DNA of 64,000 nt, taken from positions 107,669-171,668 of the forward strand of contig NZ_LMWH01000059.1 of assembly GCF_001507435.1 (NCBI RefSeq), given 5' to 3'. The stretch is from Streptomyces sp. NRRL F-5122. Its GTDB lineage: Bacteria; Actinomycetota; Actinomycetes; Streptomycetales; Streptomycetaceae. Shown here one piece after another: positions 62,399-64,000 of the stretch (the stretch's first letter is position 1; each line of letters starts with the position of its first letter). The notes beneath the pieces were generated by a model, which worked only from the letters and a program-made list of their open reading frames with translations, was not told the DNA's origin and did no database searches. The position numbers and the translations under genes are program-made.

Positions 62399-62416
62399 GT
62401 GACACGCGCGTGACAC
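62399..62416 (+). promoter_or_regulatory. Direct repeat upstream of the aldehyde dehydrogenase gene
   Basis: GTGACAC occurs at 62399-62405 and again at 62410-62416, an 11-base period equal to one helical turn, ending seven bases ahead of the ATG at 62423. Tandem half-sites of this spacing suit an OmpR-type or dimeric repressor. Confidence 0.4.
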
Positions 62417-62422
62417 AGGGGC

Positions 62423-63964
62423 ATGGACCAGGAACGGAAGGCAACACCGAACATGGCCGGACAGCAGGCAGATCAGACGATCCAGGTGGCGGGGGAGTGG
62501 CGCCCGGCGCTCTCCGGGGCCACCCGCGAGATCCTCGACCCCGCGGATGCCGAGCCGTTCGCCCGGGTGGCCGAGGGGGACGAACGGGACGCCGACGCCG
62601 CCGTCGACGCCGCCCGCCGCGCCTTCGACGCGGGGTCCTGGCCCCGCACCCCCGTCGCCGAACGGGCCGCGCTGCTGCGCCGCGTCGCCGACCTCCTGAT
62701 ACGCGACCGCGAAGAGCTCGGGCTGCTGGAGAGCCGGGACGCCGGCAAGACCGTCGAAGAGGGGCGGGTCGACATCGACTGCGTCGCCGACGCCTTCCGC
62801 TACTTCGCGGACCTCGTCACCGCGGAGGGCCCCGGCCGTGTCGTCGACGCCGGCTCGCCCGACGTCCACAGCGTCGTCGTGCACGAGCCCGTCGGTGTCT
62901 GTGCGCTGATCACGCCCTGGAACTACCCGCTGCTGCAGGCCAGCTGGAAGATCGCCCCCGCGCTCGCGGCCGGCAACACCTTTGTGGTCAAGCCGAGTGA
63001 GATCACCCCGATGACCACGATCGCGCTGCTGGAACGGCTCGAGGAGGCCGGACTGCCCGCCGGAGTGGCCAACATCGTCACCGGCCCCGGTCACTCGGTC
63101 GGCGCCCGGCTCGCCGAGCACCCCGACGTCGACCTCGTGTCCTTCACCGGCGGGCTCGTCAGCGGCACCAAGGTGGCGCAGGCCGCCGCCGCCGGGGTCA
63201 AGAAGATCGCCCTCGAACTCGGCGGCAAGAACCCGAACGTCGTCTTCGCCGACGCCTGCGCGACGGAGGAGGACTTCGACACGGCCGTCGACCAGGCCCT
63301 CAACGCCGCCTTCATCCACAGCGGCCAGGTCTGCTCGGCGGGCGCCCGCCTGATCGTCGAGGAGTCGGTCCGGGAGCGCTTCGTGGCCGAACTGGCTCGC
63401 CGGGCCGGGCGGATCCGCCTCGGACGCGGAACCGAGAAGGGCGTCGAATGCGGCCCGCTCGTCTCCGAGCAGCAGCGTGCCAGGACGGAGGCGTACGTCG
63501 CCTCCGCGCTCGCCGAGGGCGCGGTGCTGCGGTGCGGCGGCAGGCGCCCCGAGCCGAGCGGGACGAGGCCCGCCGACGGCTACTTCTACGAGCCGACCGT
63601 CCTCGACCAGTGCCACCGGGAGATGAAGGTCGTACGGGAGGAGGTCTTCGGGCCCGTCCTGACCGTGGAGACCTTCCGCACGGAGGACGAGGCGGTCGCG
63701 CTCGCCAACGACACCGAGTACGGCCTGGCCGGTGCCGTCTGGACCACCGACCCCGGCCGCGCCCGCCGGGTCGCCGGCAGGCTGCGCCACGGCACCGTCT
63801 GGATCAACGACTTCCACCCCTACCTCCCGCAGGCGGAGTGGGGCGGATTCGGCAAGAGCGGCATCGGTCGTGAGCTCGGCCCCGCGGGCCTCGCCGAATA
63901 CCGCGAGACCAAGCACGTCTACCAGAACCTCGCGCCGCGCCCGGTGCGCTGGTTCATGGGTTGA
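62423..63964 (+). CDS. Betaine-aldehyde-dehydrogenase-like aldehyde dehydrogenase
   Basis: A 513-residue NAD(P)-dependent enzyme. TPWNYPLLQASWKIAPALAA, Glu265 in LELGGKN and catalytic Cys304 in SGQVCSAG are complete. The C-terminal QAEWGGFGKSGIGRELGPAG and YRETKHVYQNL are typical of betaine aldehyde dehydrogenases (BetB/GbsA), which make the osmoprotectant glycine betaine. A choline dehydrogenase gene would be expected just past the window edge. The ATG at 62423 is used; the ATG at 62453 (MAGQQADQ) is an alternative. 36 bases remain to the window end. Confidence 0.85.
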   Translation: MDQERKATPNMAGQQADQTIQVAGEWRPALSGATREILDPADAEPFARVAEGDERDADAAVDAARRAFDAGSWPRTPVAERAALLRRVADLLIRDREELGLLESRDAGKTVEEGRVDIDCVADAFRYFADLVTAEGPGRVVDAGSPDVHSVVVHEPVGVCALITPWNYPLLQASWKIAPALAAGNTFVVKPSEITPMTTIALLERLEEAGLPAGVANIVTGPGHSVGARLAEHPDVDLVSFTGGLVSGTKVAQAAAAGVKKIALELGGKNPNVVFADACATEEDFDTAVDQALNAAFIHSGQVCSAGARLIVEESVRERFVAELARRAGRIRLGRGTEKGVECGPLVSEQQRARTEAYVASALAEGAVLRCGGRRPEPSGTRPADGYFYEPTVLDQCHREMKVVREEVFGPVLTVETFRTEDEAVALANDTEYGLAGAVWTTDPGRARRVAGRLRHGTVWINDFHPYLPQAEWGGFGKSGIGRELGPAGLAEYRETKHVYQNLAPRPVRWFMG

Positions 63965-64000
63965 ACCGCGCCCCTCCCTCCCGTCCCCGTCCCCACACCC

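Overview
This window is a piece of a high-GC (about 72 percent) actinobacterial chromosome, almost certainly Streptomyces. The signs are very strong G/C bias at third codon positions, many GTG starts, leaderless genes with TANNNT -10 boxes, an LAETG sortase substrate, PspC and DUF2690-type proteins, and the core gene order guaA, uvrD/pcrA, sucCD, purNH, folD, mdh. From memory this order matches the SCO4775 to SCO4830 stretch of S. coelicolor; I could not check that. I see no tRNA, rRNA, CRISPR array, insertion sequence or prophage. The window reads as conserved core chromosome with some variable surface and regulatory genes.

Layout. 1-4258: three tandem membrane Ser/Thr kinases (the first cut by the window edge). 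4461-7936: succinic semialdehyde dehydrogenase plus a GMC oxidoreductase. 8045-9085: LAETG surface protein. 9830-10356: chorismate mutase preceded by what looks like an aromatic leader-peptide attenuator. 10447-12036: guaA. 12055-16104: a flavin-fold protein, a class II aldolase, a membrane protein, DoxX and a small membrane protein. 16091-19704: PspC membrane protein divergent from a PspC-histidine kinase and LuxR-type regulator. 19753-28528: peptidoglycan-hydrolase zone with two NlpC/P60 proteins (the second with a c-di-AMP riboswitch) and an M23 peptidase, interrupted by two membrane proteins and uvrD/pcrA. 28832-30799: lipase and the small subunit of isobutyryl-CoA mutase. 30887-39034: a five-gene divergent system (SWIM and DUF5691 leftward; MoxR ATPase, DUF5682 and VWA rightward). 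39187-42237: two secreted low-complexity proteins. 42700-44787: sucCD. 44861-53489: HTH/sigma-like fusion, PerM-like DUF6350 protein, purNH, RDD protein, folD and DUF3017. 54396-57983: DUF2690 protein, mdh, MarR-GNAT fusion. 58175-61365: a three-gene operon whose first two products share a short amyloid-signalling-like motif. 61487-63964: a secreted protein and a betaine-aldehyde-dehydrogenase-like enzyme.

How the genes work together. Central metabolism (sucCD, mdh, the succinic semialdehyde entry to succinate, purNH/folD one-carbon and purine synthesis, guaA) is mixed with envelope stress and cell-wall remodelling genes (kinases, PspC signalling, NlpC/P60 and M23 enzymes, PerM-like protein).

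The most interesting signals are these. (1) The SWIM/MoxR system has a promoter on each strand built on TTGTCAGTG, and uvrD has a matching TGTCGGTG-N8-TAGACT. This is the LexA-independent (PafBC / RecA-NDp) DNA-damage promoter of actinobacteria, so the undescribed five-gene system is predicted to be damage-induced. (2) A leaderless 23-residue leader peptide with Phe, Phe and Tyr codons sits before a terminator hairpin ahead of chorismate mutase. (3) A membrane protein and its overlapping small partner share a 19-residue V-x-I-G-x-V-x-x-STFAVG motif at opposite ends, as bacterial amyloid signalling pairs do. All function calls come from reading the sequence and recalled family knowledge; no searches were run.
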